A DNA stretch of 64,000 bases from Todiramphus chloris collaris. Its lineage: Eukaryota > Chordata > Aves > Coraciiformes > Alcedinidae. Each line of letters begins with the position of its first letter. Position 1 is the stretch's first letter. A program made the position numbers and the translations under genes. Below, piece after piece: positions 50,150-63,300 of the stretch. The DNA is taken from the NCBI GenBank assembly GCA_025345505.1, contig JANVCC010010406.1, forward strand, positions 16,695,070 to 16,759,069, read 5' to 3'. Under the pieces are notes generated by a model. The model saw nothing but the letters and a program-made list of their open reading frames with translations, searched no databases and was not told the DNA's origin.

Positions 50150-50741
50150 TGTGGTGGTTTTACCTTGTCTGGATGCCAGGTGCCCAGCAAGCTTCTCTAT
50201 CACTCCCCCTCACTGCCCTCCCCCCCCAGCTGGACATGGGGGAATAAAATAAGATGAAACTCATAGGTTAAGACAAAGGCAGTTTGATGAAAAGTGAAGC
50301 AAGGCTGTGCTTGCAGAAGCAAAAGAAAGCAAAGATTTAATCTCCACTTCTATCAGAAGGTAATGTCTGTCCCCTTTTTTTTAGAAAACAGAGCTCCAAA
50401 TTCATAGCAGTTGTTCCAGAGGACAAGCAGATGCTCCCTGCCCCTCCCCCTCTTCTTCTTTTTCTAGTTTTTGTTGTTGAGCTGATGTCATATGGTATGG
50501 AATATCCCTTTGGTCAGTTTTAGTCAGGTCTCCCAGTTTTGTCCCCTCCCACGATCTTGTTCACCCAATCCCACTGTGGGGGGAATGTTGGAAAAGTATT
50601 GTTGGTGCTGTGTGAGCCCTGCTTGGTAGTGGCCACAACATGGGTGTGTTATCAGCACCTTTTCAGCTCTCAATGCAAAGCAGAGCACTGGGAGGGCTAC
50701 TATGGGGAAAATTTAACTTCATCTCAGTCAGACCCAATACA
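50150..50741 (-). mobile_element. Solo LTR, ERVL-like (592 bp)
   Basis: On the minus strand the LTR starts TGTATTGGGTCTGACTGAGA at 50741 and ends AAAACCACCACA at 50150. Flanks CCAGT (50145-50149) and CCAGC (50742-50746) are a 5-bp target duplication with one change. The U3 includes GATATTCCATACCATATGAC (minus; about 50484-50503), a hallmark of a very common avian LTR type, and the poly(A) signal ATTAAA lies at 50336-50341 (minus). The TATA region is worn. No internal viral sequence adjoins. Confidence 0.88.
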
Positions 50742-50746
50742 CCAGC

Positions 50747-53240
50747 TGATGCAGCTGGCATGTTCTTGGTTGATTTCTCATGCCTCTCTCCCTGGCATGT
50801 GTAGTGTGTGTCCTCATTATGCTGTGGTGAAAAGAGACTAGACTGAAAGGATCAAGCAAATGATTGCTTTCAACTTCACTCACAGGTTTAATATGCCACT
50901 AATGCAGGTTTTCATAGGTGTTGTGGAAGAATCTACTGTTACAACTTAAAAGCAAGAATACACTACAACAACCAAGAAAGTGCTCTAAATATTATATGCG
51001 TATTAGTTTATCACCCATATTTGCAAACTTACAGCATAATAAATATTTGCTTACCCTTCTAGGTAAGGGGTCTCAATCCCAGAAAAGTGACCTTGGCCAA
51101 TAACCTGGCCAAGGAGGAACAGTGTCCATACAGCCAAGGTCTTACATCAGAAAGGCAACTTCCAGTTATTCACTTGAACCTTGGGGTATTTATTCCCTGA
51201 TTCACATGACTGTGGGCAAGACTATGCCTGATAGGATGCTCTCTGGATACACCAGGATACACAGTGAAACTGACACTGAAATTCTCCAGGTTCTCTTTAT
51301 CTTGGTTTCTCAGGCAACTGAATAGTGGTTTGAATTGAGACTCAGGGTATATTATTTGTTGAGGGATTTCAAGACTCAGCCCAGGTTTTAATTCTTTGCA
51401 TGGTGCAGTGATGCTCTGTTTTGTCTATGACTTAGAGACAACTTGGGGCTGAGCTATCTACACAGCTCCCCATAGGTCAGCTCTCACAGAAAGGGCCTTA
51501 AGGTGATTCAAGGCTGCATCTCTTAGAATCCCTCATGAGTCTCCTGTACACAGAAGACATTACTCAAACTTGTTTACAAACTGTAAGTCAGACAATCCAC
51601 ATAGATGCTACATCTGAAATATGATGTGATGACTTCCCATTCCCTTTCCCTTTCAAGCAAAACCCTACCTTACACTGAAAGCTAACATCTCTCCTAGCAG
51701 TAAGGAGTAAGTTTTCATGGTTTGTCCATTGTAAATATGTTATAGTACCTCATTTTGTCAAGCAGCTTTATAAATGACTTATCACCTGTTATATAAGGGG
51801 ATAGTAGACTTCCATGGTAAAATCACAGATACCTGATTTAGATTGTTATTCCTCAACTTTCTTGATTTTCGTGGGTTTTACCTTTTTGTCATATGAAAAA
51901 AAGATACCAATTTTGACCTTTCACCCTTTTTGGGTTATGTGCACCTGGAAATAACATAGTATCTTACTAGCACATGCTCATGAGTTTTTTGTGCCTTGAC
52001 TTCATGGTTCCAGATTGCATGTTCCTCAACATCTCCTTCTCCTGTGATAAGGATGTCAAGAATTTTGGTTTGCATCTTCATCTACAGTTTCATCTAGTAC
52101 ATAGATCAGTTCACATTGGATATCCATGAACATTCACACCTGCCAAATGTTTTTAGCAAAACCTGTCAGAGGGCTCAACTACCTTAGTATTCCAAGACAT
52201 TCTTAATGCTGCACATGGTATACAGCTCTGTCCTGAATAAACCTGATTGTCTAGTTCCATTATTGGTAATGTGTACTCACTTCTTTTATGCAAATGGTGT
52301 TGGTTTTTGAAAATACATAATGTATGTCATTTTTTGGTAACTTTTGATTATTGCCTCTAAGCAATTTCTGCCTGTCTGTTATCAAACATTCAACAACACA
52401 CACAGTGGTTTGGTACTGATACTTTCTTAGTTGTTCTCTTCCTGCCCAGAATGGATATGGATTTATCTGGAGACTCTTGTTTGTGTGTTGTTTGTGTGGT
52501 TGTTCATGTTTTAATCCAGTTAAGCAGCATTTATTGCTTCATTCTCATTCAGAGAACATTGTATAACATACATCTATGAGTGAACAAACTCCAAAGAACT
52601 TTTCAAGGTTCTTTAGGGAGTGACAGTTGAGACCGCTGGAAGGACATTTTTGCACCAAGCTATGGCTAAAGGCTTCCTTTCTCAACAAACACAGGGATTT
52701 TCAGCACTTGTCAATGACAAGACATGCTAAAGTTGTTCTGGGAAACTGTTTAGCCAGACTGATATAGAAACAATAAAAGAAGACAAGGAGAAGAAGAAAA
52801 CCCAAACCAAAATGACAATAACAAAAACAACTCAATCTCCAGAAGAGGACATATGACATAATCAAATTTATTAAATTTCTTAAAACTGGAAAATTTTACC
52901 TGTAAGCAAGATTGCACAAAGTAAATGTATATTGTTCACTTCAAGAATTCCAGGAAAAAAAAAAAACCACAAAAACAAATATTAAAAAGAAAAGTATTAT
53001 GCAATTGAATCATTTTGATAGTGTATTCAGAAGTAGTCTTAATTATATAGTAAGTATAGATGTTAATAAAACAGGATTGCTGCTATTTAATAAAATATAT
53101 TAGAAAATGTTCTTTTCAATATGTGTTTGCCTATGCAACTGGTCAAATAATGTTCACCAATTTAACTAAGGAATGACAGAAAAAAATATCTATATAATAT
53201 ATTCATCTTTTTTTTTTACTTTAAATTGTCGCTAACCAAA
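50747..53240. other. Unassigned AT-rich DNA
   Basis: No gene or mobile element recognised in 2.5 kb; only short random frames. Confidence 0.55.
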
Positions 53241-54828
53241 AATCATAGGATCTCAGAATCACTGGAGTTGGAAGGGACATCTAGACACCATCTAGTCCAA
53301 CCCCCCTGTTAAAACAGGTTTGCCTAGAGCACATTATAGAGCTTTGCATCCAGGTGGGTTTTGAAAGTTTCCAGAGAAGGAAACTCCACAACCTCCCTGG
53401 GCAGCCTGTTCCAGGGTTCTGTCACCCTCAAAGTAAAGAAGTTTTTTCCTTATATTTAGATGGAACCTTCTGTGTTCCAGCTTGTCCCCATTACCCCCTG
53501 TCCTGTTGCTGGGCACCACTGAAAAGAGTCCAGCTCTATCCTCCTTGCACCCACCCTTTAGATATTTATAGACATTGTTAAGGTCTCCTCTCAGTCTTAT
53601 CTAGGCTAAACAGTTTTCTCAGCCTTTCCTCATATGAGAGATGGTCCAGTCCCCAGTCATCTTCATTGCCTTCTGATGGACTCTCTACAGTAGTTCCCTG
53701 TCTCCCTTAAACTGGGAGCCCAGAACTGGACACAGTGTTCCAGATGCAACATCATCAGGGCAGAATAGAGGCGGGGGAGAACCTTCTTTCACCCACTGGT
53801 CACACTCTTCTTAATGCACCTCAGGATATCATTGGCCTTCTTGGATACAAGACCACATTGTTGGCTCATGGTTAACTCATTATGTACCAGGACTCCAAGA
53901 TTCTTCTCCTCAGGGCTTCTGTCCAGAAGGTCTACCCCTAACCAGTATTGATGCATGGGGTTGTTTCTCCCCATGTACAGAACTCTACATTTGCCCTTGT
54001 TGAACATCATTAAGTTCCACTCTGCCAGACTGTCCAAGTCATGTTAAATGACAGCACAGCCCTCTGGTGTATCAGCCACTCCTCTGAGTTTTGTATCATC
54101 AGTGAACATGCTGAAGATACACTCTGTCCCCTTGCTTAGATCATTGATGAATATGTTAAATATGACTGGATTCAGCACTGTCCCCTGGGCCTCCAACTCG
54201 AGCCTGCACCATTGATCATGACCCTCTGAGTTCTGTCACTCAACCAGCTCTCAATCCACTCCACTGTCCACTCATCTGACCCACAATTCATGAGTGTCCT
54301 AATGAGAGTGTTATGGTAGACAGTGTCAAAAGTCTTGCTGAAGTTGAGGTAGATGACATTGACTTATCTAACCTGCCAGTTTTCACATTATAGAAAGCCA
54401 TCAGATTGGTCAAGCATGATTTACCCTTGGTGAATCCATGCTGACCTCTCCCAATATCTTTCTTCCCCATATTTTAAGATACATCCAGAATGATTCCTTC
54501 TATCCACTTTTCAGGGACAGAGATGAGACAAAACTGTAGTTTCCTGGGTCATCCATGCCCTTTTCAAAGACTGGAGTGACATTGGCCTTCCTTGAGTCCT
54601 CAGACACATCTCCTGTCCTCCATGACCTTTCAAAGATGATAGAGAGTGGCACAACAACATCTGCCATCTCTTTCAGCACTTGTGGGTGCATCCCATTGGG
54701 GCCCATGGATCTACAGATGTTCAGTTTCATTAAGTGGTCTCTAACCTGGTCCTCCTCTACCAAGGGAAAGTATTCCTTTCTCCAGACCTTTTATTTTATC
54801 AACAGGATCCAGGATTCATGAGAGCTAA
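53241..54828 (-). mobile_element. CR1 LINE, 1.6 kb copy
   Basis: The most continuous minus-strand CR1. Reading the minus strand from 54828: the linker end, a VEEDQVRDHLMKLNICRSMGP block, HPQVLKEMADVVVPLSIIFE, then QHGFTKGKSCLTNLMAFY, motif A as YLNFSKTFDTV (asparagine for the catalytic aspartate, 54343-54345), a catalytic box FTDDTKL near 54085-54110 with both aspartates kept, FNKGKCRVLYMGRNNPMHQYWLG, EEKNLGVLVHNELTMSQQ, and the last ORF2 block [23 protein letters not shown] near 53455-53519. The 3' end lies at 53241 with a worn ATAGGATCTCAGAATCAC tail. Several frameshifts and stops separate the blocks. Confidence 0.93.
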
Positions 54829-57800
54829 CAAACTCTAATGTTAACTCTAAGGCTAACTCCTGAATCCTGTTGGCTAAGTACTTCTATTATTCAGTGATTT
54901 ATTCTGAACCCCAGTAGGAAAAGTTAAATAAAAACCTACAGTTGTCATTCTTCTCACAGTTCCTTGATTGTTGCTCTTTCTAAGTGGCAAAAGCAAGTTT
55001 CAGCTCATGAATATTAACAATCAGTTTTGCATTCCACTTCCCTTATTCTGATTCAGGCAGCATATAGCCAAGTTTAAAAAACCTCTTTTATAATTTCTTT
55101 CATATATATTCCACACTACAACTAGTTACGTTCAGGTCAAACTGTCCTTTCAAGTCTTAACTAACTTGGGATGGTCATTTGAATTGTGTGGTTGCACTAT
55201 AGGTGTGTTTTAAGTTTGAAAAGCCTGATCTAGCTTTAGTTATATCTGATTGTTGAGTGCTTCTGAATACAGAATCGGAGTAAAATGTCACAAATGACTG
55301 CAAAAGAAAGAGCTTATTCAAATATGTGGAAATACTGTAATGTAGAAGTTGAGCAATGCAATTTATAACATAAACATCTTTCTGTTTGTCTCATTAAATA
55401 TTACAGGAAAACTTTTTAAAATTGTTTCTTTATATAGAACAAATTCACTATAGTATAATTAATGTAACATAATTAATAGGATACATAAGGTTCTCAGTAT
55501 GGATGTGAATGCTAAAAATATGGTGAGAAACGTTCTGCATAATGATTTGCTCTATATTTAGTAAAATTTCATTAGTGCACATACATGTCAGATAAATAAT
55601 CTGCATGCTTAAAAGCCCCTAAGTGTTCATAGACATGATCAGTTATGATGTCTTTAGTGATTCAACAACAAAACTATACTGAAATAGTGTTTAATATTTG
55701 TTCAAAACCTGCTGAAAGCCAAAAGGTTCAGTTACAGGAAGAACATTTGCTTTTGCATCATCCTAAGGGTACTGCAAATATACTTAATTGAGGAATTTGG
55801 AAGAGAAGGTGATCTAGCATTCATTCTGTTGCAAACATAGATTATATCAAATGCAGAAAGTCAAAGTTACAGGATTATACTCACATTTTTTCACTTCAAT
55901 AAAAAAATCTAGTGCAAGAAAACTGTGACCTTGACCAGTGCTCCTGGGTGATACTGAAACATGAATTCTGAATCATATTATTATGCATGGTCATATTTAA
56001 TCCTAGCTGGATTATTTAAAAATGGAAAAGAAAATTATCTTTTGCATTAGTTGTAGATTTTTTGCATTTCCATCCAGAAATAGCATGATCCATTATGATC
56101 CTTGAATGTTACAGATAAAATACCCTAAACTATGCTTTTGAGTAACACAATTTACATAACTTTCATTAGGGTTTTTTGTAAAACAAATGAAGGAAAGAGT
56201 TGGGATTAATTTTCAAAGTGCTTGTTTCAGATTTTAAATTATTTTCCTTAGATCTATACCTATTTATTAATATGAATATATAGTTTATGCAGTTCTTAAA
56301 GTTTAGCAATTTATATTCTCTACATCTGTGGTAAAATTCTCTTTGCTGAATATTTCTGGGATTTCTTATAACAAAAAAGATCAGATGCTAGCCAAAATCT
56401 CTCAATATTTCTTTGACTTTACCTCTTTGTATTCTAATGGTAATGCTGGTAGTGAAGCTGTTGTCACAGGAGAATAATGCCATAATGTCTGGGAGAGCCT
56501 CTGGCACTGTACTGAATTTTAAAAATAAATTACACCTTATAAAATTACTTGGCTCATCAGGACATTGTATCAGATGCAGTTAATGTCAGCATTTTTTACA
56601 TACTGTGATGTAAATTTTAATCCAACCAGATATCATGTATCACATGTCCTATTGCTATTGAAAACTTAAAGAAAAAAAGAATTAAATCACATCTACGTAA
56701 AATATATTTTTTAAAACTCAACACAGCAACATAAAGAAGAATAGAACATCTTCAGGAATGGACTGAAGACTAAACTTCTGGATTTACACAATCCACTTGT
56801 AGGTAACATGGACATTCTATGTACAATTAATAAATATGGGGGGAAGGGGGGTGTGGGAATTAGAACACTTGTGCACTTCTAATGAAGCAACAGTAGTACT
56901 ACTATGTTTACAAGGCAATAATCCAGATGAGAGATGGATGTCATAGAATGCAAAATGCATATAAATCAGGATTTCAAATAAAGCCTTATGAGGGTTCTAA
57001 TAACATTATTGTGAGTATTTCTTGAAGGAAATAAATATTAGATCATATGAGAAGAAAAATCAATGAATTAAAGAAAATACAATGATACTTATTCAAGTGC
57101 AGAAGATTTTTCTGCTCTGAAGGTGAATGAACAGATGAGGTGTAGCAAATAAATGTTATAATTGGAATAAAATTTGCAGCCTGATGGTTATTTCTAAATC
57201 TTTCTCTGATAAAAGGTTGCAGGTCTCAGAATCCTTATACTTATTACACAATCATACAAGATTTCCATAAGAATTGAAAGTTCTCACTATTGAAGGAATT
57301 CAGGTTTTTTTAAATCATTTGAGTAAATTTATCCTTTATCTTCTTCCCAGTTACTCAGTGATGTAACAAAGCCCACAATAGTTCAAAACCTTGCAAGTTT
57401 GTTAGAAAGAGATTGTAAAATGCAAAATGCAATTGATCAGTAAAATGTGATTTTTCTGGACAACTGAGTGAAAAAAAAAAATAAAAATAGTCAGCTTCCT
57501 CTAGTCCAAAAGCAAGTCTAAACAGAGAATCTACAATATGTTCAAACAATTATTATTCTTCTATTTGTAAATAATTTCCAAAGAAGAATAGCAACTACAA
57601 AATGTTGATAGCATTAAACAAGGCTTCAGTAAGGCACAGCACTGAAAAATACACTGTGCTGACAAAAACTATAGTGATGAACAAATGAGAAGAAACAAAA
57701 CAGCATAGAACAAACAGTAAGTTTAAATCAGCAGCTAAGTAGGCAAGATGATTTTTTTTTTTTTTTTAACTTTGAAGTGTAAGTTATTATTGTGTCAGAC

Positions 57801-58515
57801 TAAAAGTATTTAGGAGTAAATGTAATACTTTTTCTCAATTCCTGAATTAAAGTGTATTAATGGAACTAGTGAATCATGTTAAAATTTCTGATCATGCACT
57901 CCTGGAGATTGTATATGTACACTTTTAGAAGAGTCTATTCCAGCTTTGTAACCAGAAAGCTAAGTAGTTTTATCTGTTTTAATATAACCTCTTCACATCT
58001 ACAAAGTTTATCATGCTGTGATTACCTGAAGCCACTGAGTCTATTCTCTAGGCTTTCACCCTGTGCATGCACAGAATAGAATAAACCCAAAACTGCTGGC
58101 AAATAGGCCCATGTTCATCTAGTATATTTTCAATAGTTGCAAAAGTAAGGCACAAAGGAGATACAGGACTAACACAGTATTTCTCCAAAGCCAGCAAAAC
58201 TGAGCAGGATATTTGGGTGGAAAACAGATTCAAAAGTCCAAGCCTGTCATGAATTAAGTTTTTCTGAGACAGCCTCATCAGGAATACTTCTGCTTAATTC
58301 AGCTTTAACAGTGTGCTATGGGCAAGATGTTGATCCTCCAGATTATTTTATCCTAGACCATATAACCCCTTATAGATTAAAACCATTGTGAAGGAAAGAT
58401 TGTTTTGTGATTATAACTCCTAAATCTCAGAAATTTTAGGTTAACAGCTAAGCCAGAAACTGTCCAAGCAACATCCCGTATTGTGTGCAGTTCTCAGTAT
58501 TTAAAAGGGAAACAA
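54829..58515. other. Unassigned AT-rich DNA
   Basis: No recognised gene, RNA or mobile element. Simple features only: a T16 run at about 57753-57768 and an A run near 57472. Confidence 0.6.
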
Positions 58516-58520
58516 TCAGT

Positions 58521-59173
58521 TGTCCTGGTCTGAGTGAAAGAAGAACTAATTCTGTTCAGTGATTTTACTTTTCAGCTCAGTTCTAACTAACCACACTGTC
58601 TGAAGTTAGCAGCCTGTTTTTACAGTCAGTGTCTGCTTCTAGCAGTGATAACACTCCATGTTTATAGTTGCCACCAAGGACTGATGTGCAGACCAAGGCC
58701 ACTGCTGGATCTTGTGTACCATGTTGGGAGGTGCAGAAAGTAAAAGGCTACACCTGCAGAGAGAAGCAGACAGCACAGGTGACCCTAAACTGACCAACAA
58801 GGTATTCCAAGCTATATATGTCATAATTTGTGTAAAACTGAGGGATCACGAGGGTCAAGTTTTTTCTTCTTTCTGTCTTCTTCAGTGGTCAGCACCCAAG
58901 GAGGATTTGGCTCATTCTGCCTTTCCTCTGCCTTTCTGAATCCAGGACCAGAATCCAGGTCCTGAACCCAGGGTCTGGGTTCAGTACTGGTTTTGTATAT
59001 ATTTGTATAGATTTCATTTTATCATTATTATTTTCATTTCTGTTTTTATTAAAGTTGTCCTAGTTTACTTTTCTAATCTCTAAGTCTCTCTCCCTTATTC
59101 CCTTTCTCTTCCCCTTTTGTGGAGGGAGAAAAAGCATCTGTTGTAGGTTTAGTGGAGTATCCTGACCTTGACA
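58521..59173 (+). mobile_element. Solo LTR, ERVL-like (copy 2 of 2)
   Basis: A 653-bp LTR starting TGTCCTGGTCTGAG and ending GACCTTGACA. It shares its order of blocks with 23099-23851: a core near 58733 where AAGTAAAAGG stands for the TATA-like box, CAGGTGACCCTAAACTGACC, TTTTGTATATATTTGTA, the poly(A) signal ATTAAA at 59048-59053 and a C/T-rich U5. It is about 100 bp shorter than copy 1. The flanks TCAGT and TTTGT match at only three of five bases, so the target duplication is decayed or was lost. Solo; no internal proviral sequence adjoins. Confidence 0.88.
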
Positions 59174-59377
59174 TTTGTCCTCACTTGAACAAGGATATTT
59201 TGAGGGGATCAAAAAAAGTCCACCAGTGTTATTGAAGGTCTATGTAAGTGTTTACACAGAAAGAACCAGATCTTCATTGTCTAACATCAGTCTAAGAGAG
59301 TAAAGATGCAGAATGAATATTGCAAAAATATACGTTCTTCCCAGTTTTCAGTTTTAAATGGTCTCTTAAAAGTCCTA

Positions 59378-60310
59378 TAATATCAGGTTGGAAGACACCT
59401 CAAGGGTAATGTGGTCTAACCTTTCTTGGCAAAAGCACTGTCTAGACAGGTCAAACTAGCACCCTGTTCAGATTAATCTTAAAGGAGTCCTGTGTTAGGG
59501 AATCCACCTCTTCCCTGGGGAGATTACTCCAATGACTGTTCTCATTGTGAAAATGTTTCCTCCTGAGTCCAATCATAATCTTCCCAAGTTATGGGAAGAT
59601 TATGGGAAGATTATGCCTTATCTTTTCCCTGTCACTTTTTGTAAAATGGGAGTTTCCATCTTCTTTGTAGCCACACTTTTCCAAGGTGCAAGATCTTATA
59701 CTTGTTCTTACTGAACTTCATAAGGTTCTCATTAGCCCACTCTTCCCAGACTATTCAGGTGTTCCTGCATGGTGGCTCTCCCTTCTGAAATGGCCATTTC
59801 CCCCCTCAGTTCGACATCATCAGCAGACTTTATCAGGGTACACTTGATCACATCATCCAGATCACTTACAAAGATATTAAATAGTGTTGGGCCCAGTATC
59901 AGTCTCGGGGTGACCCATTGGTGACAGACTGCAAGTTTAAAAAGGAGCTATATACCACCACCCTCTGCATTCAGCCTGTCAGCCAGTTTCCCACCTACTG
60001 CACAGACTACTGTTCTATACCATAATGTATAATTTTTTTCTAGAAGGAGGCTGTAGGGAACCATATTGAAGCGCTGGGGAAATTTAGGCAGACAATGCCC
60101 ACCACTCATCCCACATAAAAAAAGCAGGTTATTTTGTTATAAAAGGTGGTCACCTTTGTCAAGGACAGTTTGCCATTGGTGAATCCATGCTGGCTTTTTC
60201 CATTTCTGTGCTCGTTATGTAATCAAACAGCCTCAGATTGTTCATGGACTCTTTCCTGGGTTTTGGTTTCCCAACAGTTCCTTTGACTGATTCCCTTAGA
60301 GAGATTCTTT
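59378..60310 (-). mobile_element. Diverged CR1 LINE fragment
   Basis: The plus-left end (ATCAGGTTGGAAGACACCTCAAG) is the reverse of a CR1 3' end. From about 59670 the sequence matches the ORF2 segment around the LMKFNKxKC motif and then FADD (read in reverse; the AAGTTTGCAGA-equivalent lies near 59825). It goes on through the palm to the GFTKGKSCLT-type block near 60180. Between about 59580 and 59660 a large part of the C-terminal ORF2 is missing, so the copy is internally deleted. It is more diverged than most copies here. Confidence 0.75.
59574..59613. repeat. 13-bp hairpin with duplicated arm
   Basis: CATAATCTTCCCA (59574-59586), a 5-base loop, and its exact reverse complement TGGGAAGATTATG (59592-59604). 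The right arm's TGGGAAGATTA is repeated in tandem at 59603-59613. Confidence 0.92.
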
Positions 60311-63300
60311 TATCTTTCTGAACTGATGAAAACAAGGCCTGGCCCACCTGGCCTATGAAGCAGGGTGAATTAGGAATTACTTGATATGTTAATGGCTGCT
60401 TAACCACAGCTATACATCATACCATTCTACAAAAAACTGTGCACTGAACTGAAGACCAAACACCCTTTGACAATCTGTTACAAGCTTCATAAAGATATAG
60501 AATTTGATTCTACAGTGATAATCAACATCTATTATCAAAATTCATTTATATTTTAATCACTCATATATTACCTACACATTCACTTAAGGCTTACTTCATT
60601 CTCCTATCAAATTATTAGACTTCTTAATTTGGATTTCAGTACCAATTGTCTTTTTGCCTTTCTTTTGACGCAATTGTTACAGCAATTTTATGGATAACTG
60701 GGACTATAATAACAACACTAGACTGCAGGATTACAACATGTTCCCAAAATCCTCTCAAAATAGAGGTTCTGCAAAGCATGAGTACTGATCTCTAAAAGCC
60801 ATTTTAAATGTCCAAGTGTCCTTTATGACTGACATTTCCTTTAATTTCTTCCCATGTAATTTCCTTGAATTATGAGGTGTCTGGTTATACATTCACCAAA
60901 GACCTTCCATTAGCTGTTCACAAAATAAATGTGCAGAACCTTCTTACAGTAAAAAGAGAAGATATCCAGTGGAGATAATAATTTTCTATGTTTGCAGATA
61001 TGTTGAGGTAAAAGGCCACGTGTGCTTGACTATACAGCTTGCTTTTATTTCAGATATGTAATACTTTATACGTCTTACCCACTGAATTATAAAGACAAAC
61101 ACGAAGTTCTTTATATAAGGAACACAGCTGATTTTTGTTTGCTTGTTTTGTAGCTTTATAGAAATTTTTTCAAGCCCCATCAATCACTGCCAAGGGACAT
61201 ACATGCGTACTCATCGTATTCTCTACCACATCAGATATTTGGGTACTCACTGTATTCTCTACCACATGAAATATTTGGGTCAAACTTACTACAATCTTTC
61301 TCCAAAACATCACAATCACGCACAATCAGCATAAAAGCAAGGAGCAAACTTGTTAGCACAGAAAAGAAATTAACATATTAATGCTCAATCTATTAAAAAG
61401 GATATAATTTGTCAGCTTCTATTCCTATAAATTGAATTTAAACTTTGCAGAACTTATTTTCTAAGTGAAAATACATTTAAAATTTTTCAATTATAATGAT
61501 CCTGCAGTTCTTGTAATGTATTGGATCTATGTATAAAAAGATGACATTTCATTTTGAGGTAGGCAATGTTTTTCAGGGTCAAATTTGCACCTGTACAGGA
61601 GGAATTATTATAATTGTAAGCCTGTGAGTGTGAAACTATTGTCTAATTCCAAATAGCTTTCACTGTCCCTCATTTTAGAAGAAGAATGGAACTTAATTTT
61701 TCCTGTAAAAAATAAACAATAAACTAGGCTCTTTTTAAGAATAAAATAATTCTAATATTTTATATGTGTACTATATTATCATTATTATCATTGTTATTGA
61801 TAATGATAATGTCTCTCTTTCTTGGAAAAAATATAGAACCAAAATGTACTCTTACAAAGAATTTGGTTACAAATTTTGAAATAAGAGAGATAAGGTATTT
61901 CCAAGTATTTTTCAGTATCTGAGAATTTTTCGCAGAAGTCTAGAAGAGAGCATGAATTTCTGAATACTGATATAAATTTTTCTAAGAATAAACATTTTCT
62001 TGAACTTACCAGAGATCACTTTATACCTTTGGACTGAAATCTCTCAAATCAAAGATTAAAATACATGTGAATGAGTAGTATACATACTTTATTTTTTATG
62101 ACCACATCAGATTACATGTGCTGAGATTCTGATGTATCTTCAGGTTGAGGAGAGAATTTCTTTATGCTCTTACCAATATGAAATTATAGAAAATTATTCT
62201 CAAAATTCAAGTAAGGTATTTAATTTAAGGGACATCAACATATAAACACGTATTTGCTAAATGTCTTTCATTAGATTCAGACCTTTAAACAAGTAAGATT
62301 TGTTCATCCGGTAAAGTAGTGCCACAGCATTTCACCACTTGTGTTCTGAACCTGCAGTTGTCAAAAAGTACTGGTCATACCTAAGGCAGAAACTGCAATG
62401 TTCTATATATAGTGTCTATGTACCATAATGCTGAGTAAGTTTCTAGGCAAGTTTTCTTACTGCTGCAAGTGAGAATTAACGATAGCAGGAAACAAATTGT
62501 TCTTGAAATATAAAAGCTTAAGAAATCAGACTGCTCTGGCCAATACCTCAAATTTCCTGTATTAATTGCCAAAGTGAAAAGGCTACAAGAAGCTAATGTG
62601 TTTTGGTGATCTTACATCCTTTGTTATCAAATACAGAGGCCATAGTAAGCCTCAGATTCTCATATATTTCTTTTTAAAACCCAGTAGGTCTTATTTTTCA
62701 AAATAATAGCAGATGTTTCTAAAATCCTGCTCTTTGCACATGTTCCCTGATTGTAGAATTAGATAATTAGAGGATTTTTAATTTAGAAGTAGCACAGTTT
62801 ATGAAGTATCTAAAATGAAGCTACTATTTTAGAGAACATTTACACATTACAACTTCTGTTCTAAGAATCTTACAGCCTGTGTTTATAAACTAGGAGAGAA
62901 AAAAGAGGGAAAAGAAAGATCTAATGTAACAGTTTGAAAAAATTTATTAGGGAAAGCCTCCTGAACAATCTACATGGGTTCTGAAACTGGCACCTAGAAT
63001 AAACAAGGTTAATTATGCAGGTGCAGTACCACACTGATGCAGCTGTACTTCTGTGATTTGAACCAGATAGTGTCTCGACACATCTGTGTTATTCCATATA
63101 AATCTATCAGTTCAGGTGAAGACAGTATCTGTATTTTTAGCACAGTAACTTATTGTACCACATGAACACTACAGCTTGATGTTTCCGTAACAAAAGGACT
63201 TTACAGACAGAAAAATGCTTCCCATGAATTTCAGCAGGGTATAGCAAAAGATTTACATCAGTCTTAGATATTTTGATGGTATCAGAAACTTTCTTTTTAA

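Noticed and set aside
61779-61811. ATT/GAT inverted repeat as a terminator or RNA hairpin
   Set aside because: Imperfect, simple-sequence AT repeat; likely slippage product.
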